A stretch of DNA of 48,736 nucleotides, taken from positions 1-48,736 of the forward strand of contig CAJUFM010000002.1 of NCBI GenBank assembly GCA_910585745.1, written 5' to 3'. Made by a program: the position numbers and the translations under genes. How positions within the stretch are numbered: the stretch's first letter is position 1; the number at the start of each line of letters is the position of its first letter. Of the stretch, positions 31,189 to 40,532 are shown in pieces. The stretch is from an uncultured Eubacterium sp. (GTDB lineage: Bacteria; Bacillota; Clostridia; Lachnospirales; Lachnospiraceae). The notes below the pieces were generated by a model that did no database searches, was not told the origin of the DNA, and saw only the letters and a list, made by a program, of their open reading frames with translations.

Positions 31189-34119
31189 ATGAGACAAATC
31201 GGTACACAGTCACACAAGTGTTTCAGAAGGATTGTCACATTTTTACTGGCATTTGCCATGGTGCTGACATCTTTGGCTGTTTCATCCGTTGACTCCCAGG
31301 CGGCGGCTAAGAAAGTTAAAAAAGTCAACATCGGAGTCAAAGTGAGCGGTTCTGGCATACTTGTGTTGAAAAAGGGACAGAAGAAAAAGTTAAATGTTTC
31401 TGTGACCCCTAAAAAAGCGAGTAAAAAGGTATCTTACAAGTCGAGTAACAAATCTGCTGTAAGTGTCAGCTCCAAGGGTGTTGTAAAGGCTCGCAAGAGC
31501 AAAGGTTCTGCGAAGATCACAGTGACATCCAAACAGAATAAAAAGAAAAAAGCAACGATCAAGGTTAAGATTGGTACACCAGTAAAAAAGGTATCCATTA
31601 ATTCCAAAGCTGTTTCCTCATGGAGCAGTGCTAACTGGGTACTTAAGACCGTAAACGGACAGAAACAGAAGGTGTATCCAAAATATAAAGAGACATTGAA
31701 ACTGAAAAAGGGTACATATACGGTCATGAGAGGAAGGGAACTGACACTCAAGGCTTCTGTTTCTCCGAAAAAGGCGACCAGTAAAAAATTGTACTGGAAA
31801 TCCAGTAAATCCAGTGTGGCTTTCATTCCGGAAGCGTTCAGGGTTGGTTCCAGCACAAAGATTACCCCCAAAAAAGAGGGAACAGCTAAGATCACGGCAA
31901 CTGCCATAGACGGAAGTGGCAAGAAGGCAAGTGTAAAACTGAAAGTGGTTAAGTTCATAACAGATAAGACAGCGGCACCGACGGCTCCTCCGGATAACAG
32001 AAAGTATACGATGATCGAGGACTTCGAGAGCTATCCAGTGGGAACAACCTGGACAAAATATACATCAGCAGGAAAGAATTCAGGACATATGACGGTTGTA
32101 CAGGATCCAGAAGATCCGACAAACAAATGTCTGGAGATCAAGATGGACGGACCGGAGAAGGCATTTGACTTTGCACCGGTGTTCAGCGTAGATACTTCTA
32201 AACTGAAAGACTCTGACGGTGTTTCCGCAGCAGGAAAGACACTGGGCAACTACACCACGATCCGTGCGGACTGGCGTGTGGTTGGAAATGTAGCGGATAT
32301 CAAATACAAAGAGATACGCTGCTATTTTGACCAGTTTGGGGCGATCAAGACAACAGATTTCTTCTCTACAACAAATAACGAGACAGGGTCGGCTCATATG
32401 CCTGGTCATCCGGAATACCGTTTTGGAAAGAATATTTCCATGGCAACGGGAAGTGATAAAGAGGCAGGAATAAAGCTCCATAATGGTGTTGACTCGAAAG
32501 AGCAGCAGAAATATCTTCCAACATTCCATGATAACGTATGGAAGATGGAAGAGCCAGCGACCCATTTCATCAAGGACTCTTGTTCAAAAGGATATAAGAT
32601 GACTGAGGCGCAGGCAAAGGTTGGCTTTGGTACCAGAAACCTTGCCTTCAATACCACACGTATCAAAGAGGCGGATGCCACACTGTTGGATCAGACCAAG
32701 TTTGACGTGGTTATGGGCAGTACCTATGAGGGAAATACACTGTATGCATCCACAAACGGAAGCCTTGTGTACTACATGGATAATGTGGCTCTTGTAGCGG
32801 ATGATATTCCGATCACCGGATTTGATCTTTCCCTGAGTGAGGGCGCTGATATTGTTTATCCGGGCGGTTCCACAAACGTTAATGTGAAGTTTGCACCAGA
32901 AGATACAACACAGAAGGAACTTACCTGGACATCGAACAATGCACAGGTGACAGTAAGCAGTGAAGGTAAAGTGACAGTTCCAGAGGACTTTGACTATGCA
33001 GGTGTTGAGACCGCTGAGGTAGTGATCACTGCTACATCTAAGGTAAATCCTGCGCTGACAAAGAGCGTGACTATTAAGGTCTGCAAACTGGTGCTTCCTA
33101 CGGTGCCATATTATGTGGATCTGGACGCTTGGTATGATCCTGAGCTTTCCGGAGATCTGAAACCAGAGAAGACGGTTGACGATCAGGGTACTGAGTGTTG
33201 GAAATTTACATTTACAGATAAAAACCAGAGAATGTACTTTAAACTACCGGAAGAAGTAAATCTGTCGGCATATCAGAAGGCAGAACTGAAAGGATTTTCC
33301 ACCTTCCAGATGACACTGGATCTCTATGATAAGAATCTGCCAGAACTGCAGAAGAAAACGGACTATGATTGGTGGAAGGACGCGGCAATCGCAACCCAGC
33401 CATTCTTTGATGGGTCATCACCAGATCGAAATGATAAGGGTGAATTTGTTACAGGTGGTATTGAAACCTTCTCAGAACTGTTGAGTTCTCTAAAATCCGA
33501 TGAGGCGACAGCAGGTAACTTCAACGCAGTTAAATATGTTGCTATTGGAAATGCCTGCAATGAAAATGGTCCTGGAGAGTTCTTGATCTACTCTCTGCGG
33601 CTGACACCAAAACCACAAGGTGATCTGCCGAAACTTCCTGTGGCAGATATGCCGGAAGATAAGTTTGCAGAGTCCATGGAAGGTGAGAGTGTTGCCCTTC
33701 AGGGAATTGCAAATTCAACTGTAGCTGAGGGCGAAGCAAAAGACGGTAAACACTATCTGAAGGTTGCTGCCGGGGATATACCGGGCATCCTGATTGACAA
33801 CCGTACCGGTGAGACAGATAAAAACTATACTGTAAGTGTATGGGTAAAGGCAGATACAGTAACGGAAGGCAAAGTGACCATACGTGCTGCCAAGAACTTT
33901 ATGAAACCGGAGTATGAAAACTATGAAGCTTATGAATGTGTAACCGGACTGAAAACGAACAAGGCGACAACTGTGGACTTGTCAAAAGCAGGTGACTGGG
34001 TTCAGATCCAATCCAAGATCACGGTGGCAGCCGGGAAGATATCAGAAGTGGCAATTGGTTCTCCAGATGAACAGCCTCTGGCATATCTTCTGGATCACAT
34101 TGAGATTACGCCACGGTAA
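31189..34119 (+). CDS. secreted multi-domain Ig-like/carbohydrate-binding protein
   Basis: The 976-residue protein has a long signal peptide (1 to about 39, ending SQA|AAKK), a very Lys-rich Ig-like module (about 40-140), a second BIG2-type repeat (about 145-255), then a jelly-roll-like part opening with YTMIEDFESYPVGTTW (about 270-540). A BIG2 domain follows (about 545-650: PITGFDLSLSEGADIVYPGGS), and two further beta-sandwich modules, the last (about 830-976) CBM4_9-like with NYTVSVWVKADTVTEGK and WVQIQSKITV. I see no catalytic motif or LPxTG anchor. It is likely a surface polysaccharide-binding protein. The ATG at 31189, with AGGAGGT seven bases before, is preferred over 31144. Confidence 0.8.
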   Translation: MRQIGTQSHKCFRRIVTFLLAFAMVLTSLAVSSVDSQAAAKKVKKVNIGVKVSGSGILVLKKGQKKKLNVSVTPKKASKKVSYKSSNKSAVSVSSKGVVKARKSKGSAKITVTSKQNKKKKATIKVKIGTPVKKVSINSKAVSSWSSANWVLKTVNGQKQKVYPKYKETLKLKKGTYTVMRGRELTLKASVSPKKATSKKLYWKSSKSSVAFIPEAFRVGSSTKITPKKEGTAKITATAIDGSGKKASVKLKVVKFITDKTAAPTAPPDNRKYTMIEDFESYPVGTTWTKYTSAGKNSGHMTVVQDPEDPTNKCLEIKMDGPEKAFDFAPVFSVDTSKLKDSDGVSAAGKTLGNYTTIRADWRVVGNVADIKYKEIRCYFDQFGAIKTTDFFSTTNNETGSAHMPGHPEYRFGKNISMATGSDKEAGIKLHNGVDSKEQQKYLPTFHDNVWKMEEPATHFIKDSCSKGYKMTEAQAKVGFGTRNLAFNTTRIKEADATLLDQTKFDVVMGSTYEGNTLYASTNGSLVYYMDNVALVADDIPITGFDLSLSEGADIVYPGGSTNVNVKFAPEDTTQKELTWTSNNAQVTVSSEGKVTVPEDFDYAGVETAEVVITATSKVNPALTKSVTIKVCKLVLPTVPYYVDLDAWYDPELSGDLKPEKTVDDQGTECWKFTFTDKNQRMYFKLPEEVNLSAYQKAELKGFSTFQMTLDLYDKNLPELQKKTDYDWWKDAAIATQPFFDGSSPDRNDKGEFVTGGIETFSELLSSLKSDEATAGNFNAVKYVAIGNACNENGPGEFLIYSLRLTPKPQGDLPKLPVADMPEDKFAESMEGESVALQGIANSTVAEGEAKDGKHYLKVAAGDIPGILIDNRTGETDKNYTVSVWVKADTVTEGKVTIRAAKNFMKPEYENYEAYECVTGLKTNKATTVDLSKAGDWVQIQSKITVAAGKISEVAIGSPDEQPLAYLLDHIEITPR

Positions 34120-34129
34120 TTATGTATTA

Positions 34130-34160
34130 AGCGGGGGTCTTCCCCTAGGGGGAGACCGCT
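34130..34160 (+). terminator. bulged hairpin between two surface-protein genes
   Basis: AGCG/CGCT, GTCT/AGAC and CCCC/GGGG stack with a three-base bulge to form a GC-rich hairpin right after the stop. No T tract follows directly, so it may be an RNA-stabilising or partial terminator structure. Confidence 0.5.
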
Positions 34161-34207
34161 GTTTAAGGAATTTTATAAATTCTATAAAAAATTAGGAGGT
34201 AAGAGTT

Positions 34208-36124
34208 TTGAAAAGAAATTTCAAAAGAACTTTAGCTAAAGTTATGGCAGTTGCCCTGACAGTTGCTCTGGCAGGAACCGCAGCACCGGAAGCTGACGCT
34301 GCTAAGAAGGCGAAAGCTCCGAAGCTTTCCGCGAAGTCCGTAACAATAGTTAAGGGAAAGAGCAAAAAAGTAACTATTAAAAACGTGAAAGCAAAGCAGG
34401 TTAAAAAACTTGCAGTATCAACTTCTAACAAAAAGATTGCTACTGTAAAGAAAAAAGGAAAAACAGCTGTTAATGTAACTGGTAAAAAGGCTGGAAATGC
34501 TAAAGTTACAGTTAAAGTTACAGTTAAAGGAAAGAAAAAAGCTACAAAGCTGGTCTTAAAGGTAAAAGTTAAAAATGCAACACCGCCTAAGACATCATCA
34601 GCACCACTTAATACACCAGCAGTAACGCCAGCAGTTCCTACTGCTACGCCGCCGGCGTTGGGAACTCCAGTTCCAACACCTACTGCGACAGCTACTCAAA
34701 AGCCAAGGAAGACGAGAACTCCAGAGCCGAACTGGGAAGTTATGAATGTGAAGAACATCCAGGTTGGCGGTGAGGGTGCCGAGGAACTGACTTTATTTGA
34801 TGTAAAAGACGGTACCGCTCATTTGATTTACAACAAGGATAATCCAGATAAGCTGGCATGTTATGGCCATGTATACACTTACTTTGATGTAGTTCTCCCA
34901 GAGGGGGCTACAGTGAGGGATCTTCACAGTGTTAAATTTGCATTCCAGGGTATTGCTGGGGATCTGGGTCATAAAAAGATACATCTTATAGCTGCAAATA
35001 CAAAAGCACAGGAAACTGATCCAGATGCACTTCCAAATGAAATTGATTATAAGAGTGATGATGGTACATTTGTAAATGCAACAGATGTTTCCGATTCTGG
35101 CTATGCTTATAGCTTTGATGGTCCTACAGGAGACACACCTGTAGAGGATGAGATTTTGATTGATCCTGATAAGCTTGGCTTAGTAGGGGGTATCGAAAAT
35201 AATACAATACGTTTCTGTTTGTATATAAACCTGGATGGAACACAGGGTACTGAAAATTCAGAGTATAAGCTTGGCAATATCCGTGTATTAACCTCAGAGA
35301 ATGTAACAGTTACAGAGGGACAGCAGAAGCCAGGAGATACCATTGACAAAACCGCATCTGTTCAGCCGAATATTCTGGCAGAACTTGACAGAGCTACGAT
35401 TCAGACTGGTCAGGAGATCAATGCCAGCGCTATTGTAAGAAATGCTTCTATCGTTGGTGCTGTGAAAGAGGCGAGATGGAGCGTTGGAACAGGAACATCT
35501 GATATACTTTCTATCACACCGAATACAGAGGATAAGACAAAAGCAACGATCAAAGCCCTGAAGGCAGGAGTAGAGACCGTTTCTCTGGAGATCGTTACTG
35601 AGAAAGATAAGACCGCTGTCTTCACTACACATGTTACTGTTACAGATACTAAGCCTGTAATTGAAGATAAGGTACTTACCTTGACAGCAGATAACAAGGT
35701 TACTATTCCGAAGGATACTCCTATAAATAAAGGAAGTGGCAAAATTGACATTTCAGAACTTATCAAGGATGTAAATCTTGCCGATTATGAGAATATTACG
35801 CTGTTTGGTAGTGTCACCTACAATGGAGAAGCTTTAGAGGCCGGTCAGACATTGACATTGCAGCTTGTGAATTCGGATAACTCCAGCACAGGACTGGTTA
35901 CTGTGTTTGATATTACGTCGAGTGGACTGGCAGCAACCGAAGAGGGAGGCGGAAAGTCGATTATTTCTGCTACATCTTCTCTGCAGACTGTTGTGAGTGG
36001 TTCTACGATGTTGAAACTGCTTTTCCAGAATGCTGCAGAGCTTACAGAGGGTGACCTTGAGGTTACGATTGATAAGGTTGTACTGAATGCAAAGAAGGAC
36101 GCGGCAGAAGAGCCAGCAGAGTAA
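34208..36124 (+). CDS. secreted Lys-rich Ig-like protein with Pro/Thr linker and C-terminal beta modules (TTG start)
   Basis: The start is a TTG at 34208; AGGAGGT (34194-34200) lies seven bases before it, and the signal peptide (KRNFKRTLAKVMAVALTVAL, cleavage near ADA) needs this start. The 638-residue product has the Lys-rich Ig-like module (about 33-125: NKKIATVKKKGKTAVNVTGKKAG), a Pro/Thr/Ala linker (about 127-178), a beta-sandwich that resembles a cohesin/dockerin-scaffold-like or carbohydrate-binding fold (about 180-375), a BIG2-like domain (about 390-490) and a C-terminal module (about 500-630). No catalytic motif is seen. The module is near-identical in layout to that of the next gene. 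Function is probably binding at the cell surface. Confidence 0.75.
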   Translation: MKRNFKRTLAKVMAVALTVALAGTAAPEADAAKKAKAPKLSAKSVTIVKGKSKKVTIKNVKAKQVKKLAVSTSNKKIATVKKKGKTAVNVTGKKAGNAKVTVKVTVKGKKKATKLVLKVKVKNATPPKTSSAPLNTPAVTPAVPTATPPALGTPVPTPTATATQKPRKTRTPEPNWEVMNVKNIQVGGEGAEELTLFDVKDGTAHLIYNKDNPDKLACYGHVYTYFDVVLPEGATVRDLHSVKFAFQGIAGDLGHKKIHLIAANTKAQETDPDALPNEIDYKSDDGTFVNATDVSDSGYAYSFDGPTGDTPVEDEILIDPDKLGLVGGIENNTIRFCLYINLDGTQGTENSEYKLGNIRVLTSENVTVTEGQQKPGDTIDKTASVQPNILAELDRATIQTGQEINASAIVRNASIVGAVKEARWSVGTGTSDILSITPNTEDKTKATIKALKAGVETVSLEIVTEKDKTAVFTTHVTVTDTKPVIEDKVLTLTADNKVTIPKDTPINKGSGKIDISELIKDVNLADYENITLFGSVTYNGEALEAGQTLTLQLVNSDNSSTGLVTVFDITSSGLAATEEGGGKSIISATSSLQTVVSGSTMLKLLFQNAAELTEGDLEVTIDKVVLNAKKDAAEEPAE

Positions 36125-36178
36125 GAACATTTTGTAAAACCAATCAAATAATAGGTAAATAGTTAACTGATTTAAAAC

Positions 36179-36217
36179 AAAAAAAGGTGCATTCCTGTGC
36201 GTATGCACCTTTTTTTA
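36179..36217. terminator. bidirectional terminator
   Basis: AAAAAGGTGCAT (36181-36192) pairs with ATGCACCTTTTT (36203-36214), flanked by an A run on the left and a T run on the right. It ends the upstream gene's transcript 34 bases before the next ATG. Confidence 0.9.
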
Positions 36218-36250
36218 AAAAATAGTTAAACCAAGAAGGAGGTATTACAT

Positions 36251-38641
36251 ATGCACAAAAATGTAAAAGGTGCATTAGCCAAAACGCTGATCGCTGCCAT
36301 GGCTATTACTATGGCTGGCGTGCAGGCTCCGGATTCGTCTGCTGCAAAGAAACCGGCGCTTAGCACGAAAAAAGTGACAGTTGAGGTTAAAAAGTCCAAA
36401 AAAGTAACAATTAAAAATGTAAAAGCTAAAAAAGTCAAAAAACTTACAGTTAAGTCCAGTGCGAAGAAAATTGCCACGGTAAAGAAAAAAGGAAAAACAG
36501 CTTTTACGATCACTGGTAAAAAGGCAGGTAAGGCAAAGATCACTGCAAAGATTACCTTGAAAGGGAAGAAAAAAGCGGTAAGTCTTAAAGCTAATGTTAC
36601 TGTGAAGAATGCAGCACCAAAACCAACAGTGGTTCCTAAGGCGAGCAGTACACCGACAACTACACCACAGGCTCCGCCTGCGGGGACGCCAGCAGCAACA
36701 CCAGTAGCAACTCCGTATGACCCTGCTGCTCCAAATGCTGGTGAGAAACGAATCAAACATTCGAGCAATATCACAGATCCGATCATTAGTAATGTTACGA
36801 TCTGGGGACTTCGTGACAATCCATATCTGACGACTGGATATGATTACAGCCAGTTTGGAACCTTTTCAGGATTGTTTTCAAAGTGGTATGAGGCAAAAGA
36901 CAATTTTAAATTGCTTCACGAATTGTTTACGTCAGAGACGACACAGTCCCTTAATTCCATGAAACTGATGGAAGATGAGACACCGGATACGGAAGGATCT
37001 GAAGGATCTCTGTATACCATCGGTGAGACAGGTACAAGTGTTAAATCCATTCTTACTACCGGTAAACTGAACTGGGATACAAAAGAATATAGTGATACAG
37101 TACAGAATTCAGTAGATTTTTATGCCAGAAGTTCAAGTGAGGACACGAAGGTGACAGTTGTAGATGGAAATACCCTGGATGATACTGCTGATAGCGGAGA
37201 ACCGGCTGTAGCTGTATCAGGACGTGAGCAGAACTGGCACGGAATTGAGATTGAGATTACGGATTATTTGAAAGATGAATCTGGGGAATATGCTGCCAAA
37301 GACTATCAGATTGCTTTGGATGTAAGGCATGAGGCAGGATTTAAGCATAACGGAGAATCTTTCTACGCGCAGATTAAGTATATGGATGAAAACGGCGCTG
37401 AAGTGAACGATTATCCGGTAATTCTTCAGGAGCCGATTACATCTGGAAACTGGAAATCCTTTAATGCGGTTTACTCTGCGAAGGGGATGAGCTATCCTAA
37501 AGTTTATATGATCATCAACTGGTATGGTAACCAACAGGGCAGCTTTGATGATTTTTATATCAAAAACGTAAAGATCTCAGAGATTGTTTCTGATAAGCAG
37601 GATGGTTCCGAGGAGACTCTGGCATATTCTCCGCTGTGGAAAAATACCGAGCAGGATTTTGGATTCTCAATCGGTGGCGTAATGTCGAACACGAGCTTCA
37701 AAGAGGAGAGCTACAAAAAGGTAATAAATCAGCACTTCTCCAGCATGACCATTGATAATGACCTGAAACTCTATGGACTTCTTGATCAGGATAAGACGGT
37801 TGAAAGTGGTGTGCCTGTTTTAAGAAAAGATTTCAGTGGAGAACATATGGTTAAGTGGGCATACGAGAACGGTATCGGCGTTCGTGGCCATACCATTGTA
37901 TGTGATTCCAATATGGATACAAACTGTAAATACTTTTTCTATGAAGATTTTGACACTACGAAAAAACTTGCTTCCAGAGAAGTTATGCTGGAGCGTATGA
38001 GAAGCATCATCAAACAGACGATCACATATTTTGAGGAGAAATATCCTGGAACGATCCATACCTGGGATGTAGTAAACGAAGCGATCGTACCAAGTGATGC
38101 TGACAGGGATGATCCTCGTAAGATTCAGAGGACCCACAACCTCTTCTATGATACCATTGGATCCGACTATGTAGAATACTCCTTCCTCTTTGCAAGAGAA
38201 GCAGTGGACGAACTGAAGGCAAAATATCCGCATCGTGATATCAAGATCAAACTTTTCTATAATGACTTTGGATGTTATACGAAAGACAAGCGCAATGCGA
38301 TATGTGCTTTGGCTCAGAGCATCATGGACTTTGGAAATGAAAGAGGAAAGGGTGATCTGATTGACGGTGTAGGTATGCAGTGTTATCTTGGAGGCCCTAA
38401 CAACACCTTCTTTGATAAAAACGAAAAGGTTCTTCAGCCTTCGGAAAATGGAGCTGTTGATAGTATTCCGAATGCAGTATTCAAGTTCCATGAGCTTGGT
38501 CTGGATGTTCAGTTTACAGAGTTAACAGTCCATAATTATGATGAGAGCAAGAATGCGGCTCAGGCTGCATACTATGAGAAGGTTATGCAGATGGTAATCG
38601 ACATCAACAATGGTACAATGCAGCCTCTGTTAGAAGATTAA
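36251..38641 (+). CDS. GH10-family glycoside hydrolase with permuted barrel order and internal CBM
   Basis: GH10 enzymes cut beta-1,4-xylan inside the chain. The 796-residue protein has a signal peptide (to about 31), the Lys-rich Ig module (33-120) and a Pro/Thr linker (124-165). A segment SNVTIWGLRDN with a following helix (180-226) is the last strand and helix of a GH10 barrel. A CBM22/CBM4_9-like module follows (about 256-445, with SGREQNWHGIEIEITDYL), then barrel strands 1 to 7 (about 468-790). Acid/base E610 is in WDVVNEA and nucleophile E757 in VQFTELTV. The protein ends at INNGTMQPLLED, just where strand 8 would start. Several subsite residues differ from normal GH10: NDLK for NEMK (503-506), C551-D552 for Trp-His, and Y712 for the usual His. 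Xylan is the likely but unproven substrate. Confidence 0.85.
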   Translation: MHKNVKGALAKTLIAAMAITMAGVQAPDSSAAKKPALSTKKVTVEVKKSKKVTIKNVKAKKVKKLTVKSSAKKIATVKKKGKTAFTITGKKAGKAKITAKITLKGKKKAVSLKANVTVKNAAPKPTVVPKASSTPTTTPQAPPAGTPAATPVATPYDPAAPNAGEKRIKHSSNITDPIISNVTIWGLRDNPYLTTGYDYSQFGTFSGLFSKWYEAKDNFKLLHELFTSETTQSLNSMKLMEDETPDTEGSEGSLYTIGETGTSVKSILTTGKLNWDTKEYSDTVQNSVDFYARSSSEDTKVTVVDGNTLDDTADSGEPAVAVSGREQNWHGIEIEITDYLKDESGEYAAKDYQIALDVRHEAGFKHNGESFYAQIKYMDENGAEVNDYPVILQEPITSGNWKSFNAVYSAKGMSYPKVYMIINWYGNQQGSFDDFYIKNVKISEIVSDKQDGSEETLAYSPLWKNTEQDFGFSIGGVMSNTSFKEESYKKVINQHFSSMTIDNDLKLYGLLDQDKTVESGVPVLRKDFSGEHMVKWAYENGIGVRGHTIVCDSNMDTNCKYFFYEDFDTTKKLASREVMLERMRSIIKQTITYFEEKYPGTIHTWDVVNEAIVPSDADRDDPRKIQRTHNLFYDTIGSDYVEYSFLFAREAVDELKAKYPHRDIKIKLFYNDFGCYTKDKRNAICALAQSIMDFGNERGKGDLIDGVGMQCYLGGPNNTFFDKNEKVLQPSENGAVDSIPNAVFKFHELGLDVQFTELTVHNYDESKNAAQAAYYEKVMQMVIDINNGTMQPLLED

Positions 38642-38692
38642 GAAAAACGGTTATAATTACGTGTGATTTGGATATTCTATATTCAGACATTC

Positions 38693-38728
38693 AGAACTGC
38701 CACAGGCAAAATTGCCTGTGGCAGTTCT
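38693..38728. terminator. 17-bp perfect hairpin between the GH10 gene and rmlA
   Basis: AGAACTGCCACAGGCAA (38693-38709) and TTGCCTGTGGCAGTTCT (38712-38728) are exact inverted copies. An AT-rich tract follows, but only short T runs. It probably ends the GH10 transcript and protects its 3' end. Confidence 0.7.
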
Positions 38729-38755
38729 ATAAAAAATAAAGAAATGAGGGACGTA

Positions 38756-39634
38756 ATGAAGGGGATTATATTAGCAGGAGGATCGGGAACAAGATTGTAT
38801 CCCTTGACAAAAGTGACATCCAAACAGCTGCTTCCGGTATACGATAAACCTATGATCTATTATCCGCTCTCCACGTTAATGCTAGCTGGTATCAGGGATA
38901 TCCTGATCATATCCACACCGACGGACCTGCCGAATTTTGAGCGCCTTCTTGGAGATGGTTCCCGTCTGGGAATGCATCTGGAATACAAAGCACAACCTAG
39001 TCCGGATGGACTGGCACAGGCATTTTTGATCGGTGAAGAGTTTATAGACGGGGATTCCTGTGCAATGGTGCTGGGAGATAATATTTTTTATGGAAGTGGA
39101 CTCGGACAGCATCTGCGGAATGCGGCGGCGAGAAAGGAAGGAGCTACTGTATTTGGATATTATGTGGATGATCCAGAGCGTTTTGGCATCGTGGAGTTTG
39201 ATAAAAACGGAAAGGCAATTTCCATAGAGGAAAAGCCCAAAGTTCCAAAATCAAATTATTGTATTACCGGTTTGTATTTTTACGATAACCGGGTTGTAGA
39301 GCTGGCAAAAAAAGTAAAGCCCTCGGCGCGGGGGGAACTTGAGATCACAGATTTAAATCGCATGTATCTGGAAGAAGAAAAGTTGAATGTGGTTACTTTG
39401 GGGCGTGGATTTGCCTGGCTGGATACCGGCACGATGGATGCCCTGGCAGATGCCAGTGATTTCGTTCGTGTTATTGAAAAAAGACAAGGTATTATGCTGT
39501 CTGCGATAGAAGAAATTTCTTATAAAAATGGGTGGATCGACAGAGACAGACTGATTGAAGAAGCAAATTCCTATGGGAATTCCAGTTATGGAAGACATCT
39601 GATGCAGGTGGCAAATGGAAAGATCCTGCACTGA
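38756..39634 (+). CDS. rmlA: glucose-1-phosphate thymidylyltransferase
   Basis: RmlA makes dTDP-glucose, the first step to dTDP-rhamnose and related sugars. The 292-residue enzyme has the nucleotidyltransferase signature KGIILAGGSGTRLYPLTKVTSKQLLPVYDKPM, then MVLGDNIFYG, DDPERFGIVEFD, SIEEKPKVPKS and GFAWLDTGTMDAL. Length and motifs are those of the RmlA short form. The ATG at 38756 is chosen because the fold begins there; the upstream frame would cross the 17-bp hairpin. rmlB, rmlC and rmlD are not in the window. Its placement near a sugar transferase and a polymer ligase suggests use in surface polysaccharide. Confidence 0.95.
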   Translation: MKGIILAGGSGTRLYPLTKVTSKQLLPVYDKPMIYYPLSTLMLAGIRDILIISTPTDLPNFERLLGDGSRLGMHLEYKAQPSPDGLAQAFLIGEEFIDGDSCAMVLGDNIFYGSGLGQHLRNAAARKEGATVFGYYVDDPERFGIVEFDKNGKAISIEEKPKVPKSNYCITGLYFYDNRVVELAKKVKPSARGELEITDLNRMYLEEEKLNVVTLGRGFAWLDTGTMDALADASDFVRVIEKRQGIMLSAIEEISYKNGWIDRDRLIEEANSYGNSSYGRHLMQVANGKILH

Positions 39635-39776
39635 TCCTTTTAATCAGAGGGCGCCATTTTGAACCCATTTTGATTCCGCTTTTCAGAAATATTTACCAGA
39701 CCTAATTTACCTATATATTGTATAATCACCTGAATTCAGGCAAGAATATAGATAAAACTTGAATTGAGGTGATAGA

Positions 39777-40490
39777 ATGTTTTATAAAGAAAAGGGATTT
39801 TATATATCGCTGATCTGTGGAATCGTATGTCTGGTGGCATTTGGTGCGATCTGCATGAATGTTTTCTCCGATAGTGGTAAAGATCAGGGAAATATACCAG
39901 TGGCTCAGGAAACCCCCATGCCGACAGCGCCAGCCGAGGCAGCGGTGACTCAGGAACCACAGACGGAGGAAGCAACCACGGATCATGTAAAATCTGAGGT
40001 GAAAAAGAAAACTCCGGCACCTACGCCCAAAGCAAAGACAACGATGAAAAAAGTGTCAGCTGAGGATCGGCTTCATTTTGATCAGGAAACGGGACTTCTG
40101 TGGCCAGTAGAAGGGGATATACTGATTGAGTATAGTGCCGATAAGGTCGTATTTTTCCCGACCCTGTCACAATTTAAGACCAATCCCGCACTGATCATTG
40201 GAAGTAAAGTGGGAGAAGATGTAAAGGCAAGTGCAGCTGGGATTGTGAAACGAATTGAGAAAAATGATGAGACAGGTACGACAGTGACCATGGCAATTGG
40301 TGATGATTTTAAAGTGATCTATGGTCAGCTGAAAAATGTAACGGTATCTAAAGGAGATGAAGTAAGCGAGGGGCAGGTGATCGGTAAGATCGCCAAGCCT
40401 ACGAAATATTATTCTGTGGAGGGTGCCAATTTGTATTATCAGGTGATGCAGAAAGGGGAGACGATAAATCCTCTGGTGTTGCTGCGATAA
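39777..40490 (+). CDS. SpoIIQ-like degenerate LytM (M23) membrane protein
   Basis: The 237-residue protein has one N-terminal membrane helix (8-30), a Pro/Thr/Ala/Glu-rich spacer (about 38-85) and a LytM/M23-type beta domain (about 105-235). The domain reads LLWPVEGDILIEYS...NPALIIGSKVGEDVKASAAGIVKRIE...TVTMAIGDDFKVIYGQLKNVTVSKGDEVSEGQVIGKI. The HxxxD and HxH zinc ligands of active LytM are missing: no His is in the first strand motif, and the last motif is LYYQVM. Such inactive LytM proteins include SpoIIQ, which spans forespore and mother-cell membranes in sporulation. A GAGGTG site precedes the ATG. Role by context alone is uncertain. Confidence 0.78.
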   Translation: MFYKEKGFYISLICGIVCLVAFGAICMNVFSDSGKDQGNIPVAQETPMPTAPAEAAVTQEPQTEEATTDHVKSEVKKKTPAPTPKAKTTMKKVSAEDRLHFDQETGLLWPVEGDILIEYSADKVVFFPTLSQFKTNPALIIGSKVGEDVKASAAGIVKRIEKNDETGTTVTMAIGDDFKVIYGQLKNVTVSKGDEVSEGQVIGKIAKPTKYYSVEGANLYYQVMQKGETINPLVLLR

Positions 40491-40504
40491 GAAAATTAGA
40501 AAAA

Positions 40505-40530
40505 AAGAACGTCCATGTGGACGTTCTTTT
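40505..40530. terminator. bidirectional terminator
   Basis: AAGAACGTCCA (40505-40515) pairs with TGGACGTTCTT (40518-40528), with an A run on the left and a T run on the right, between the convergent SpoIIQ-like and sugar transferase genes. Confidence 0.88.
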
Positions 40531-40532
40531 GA

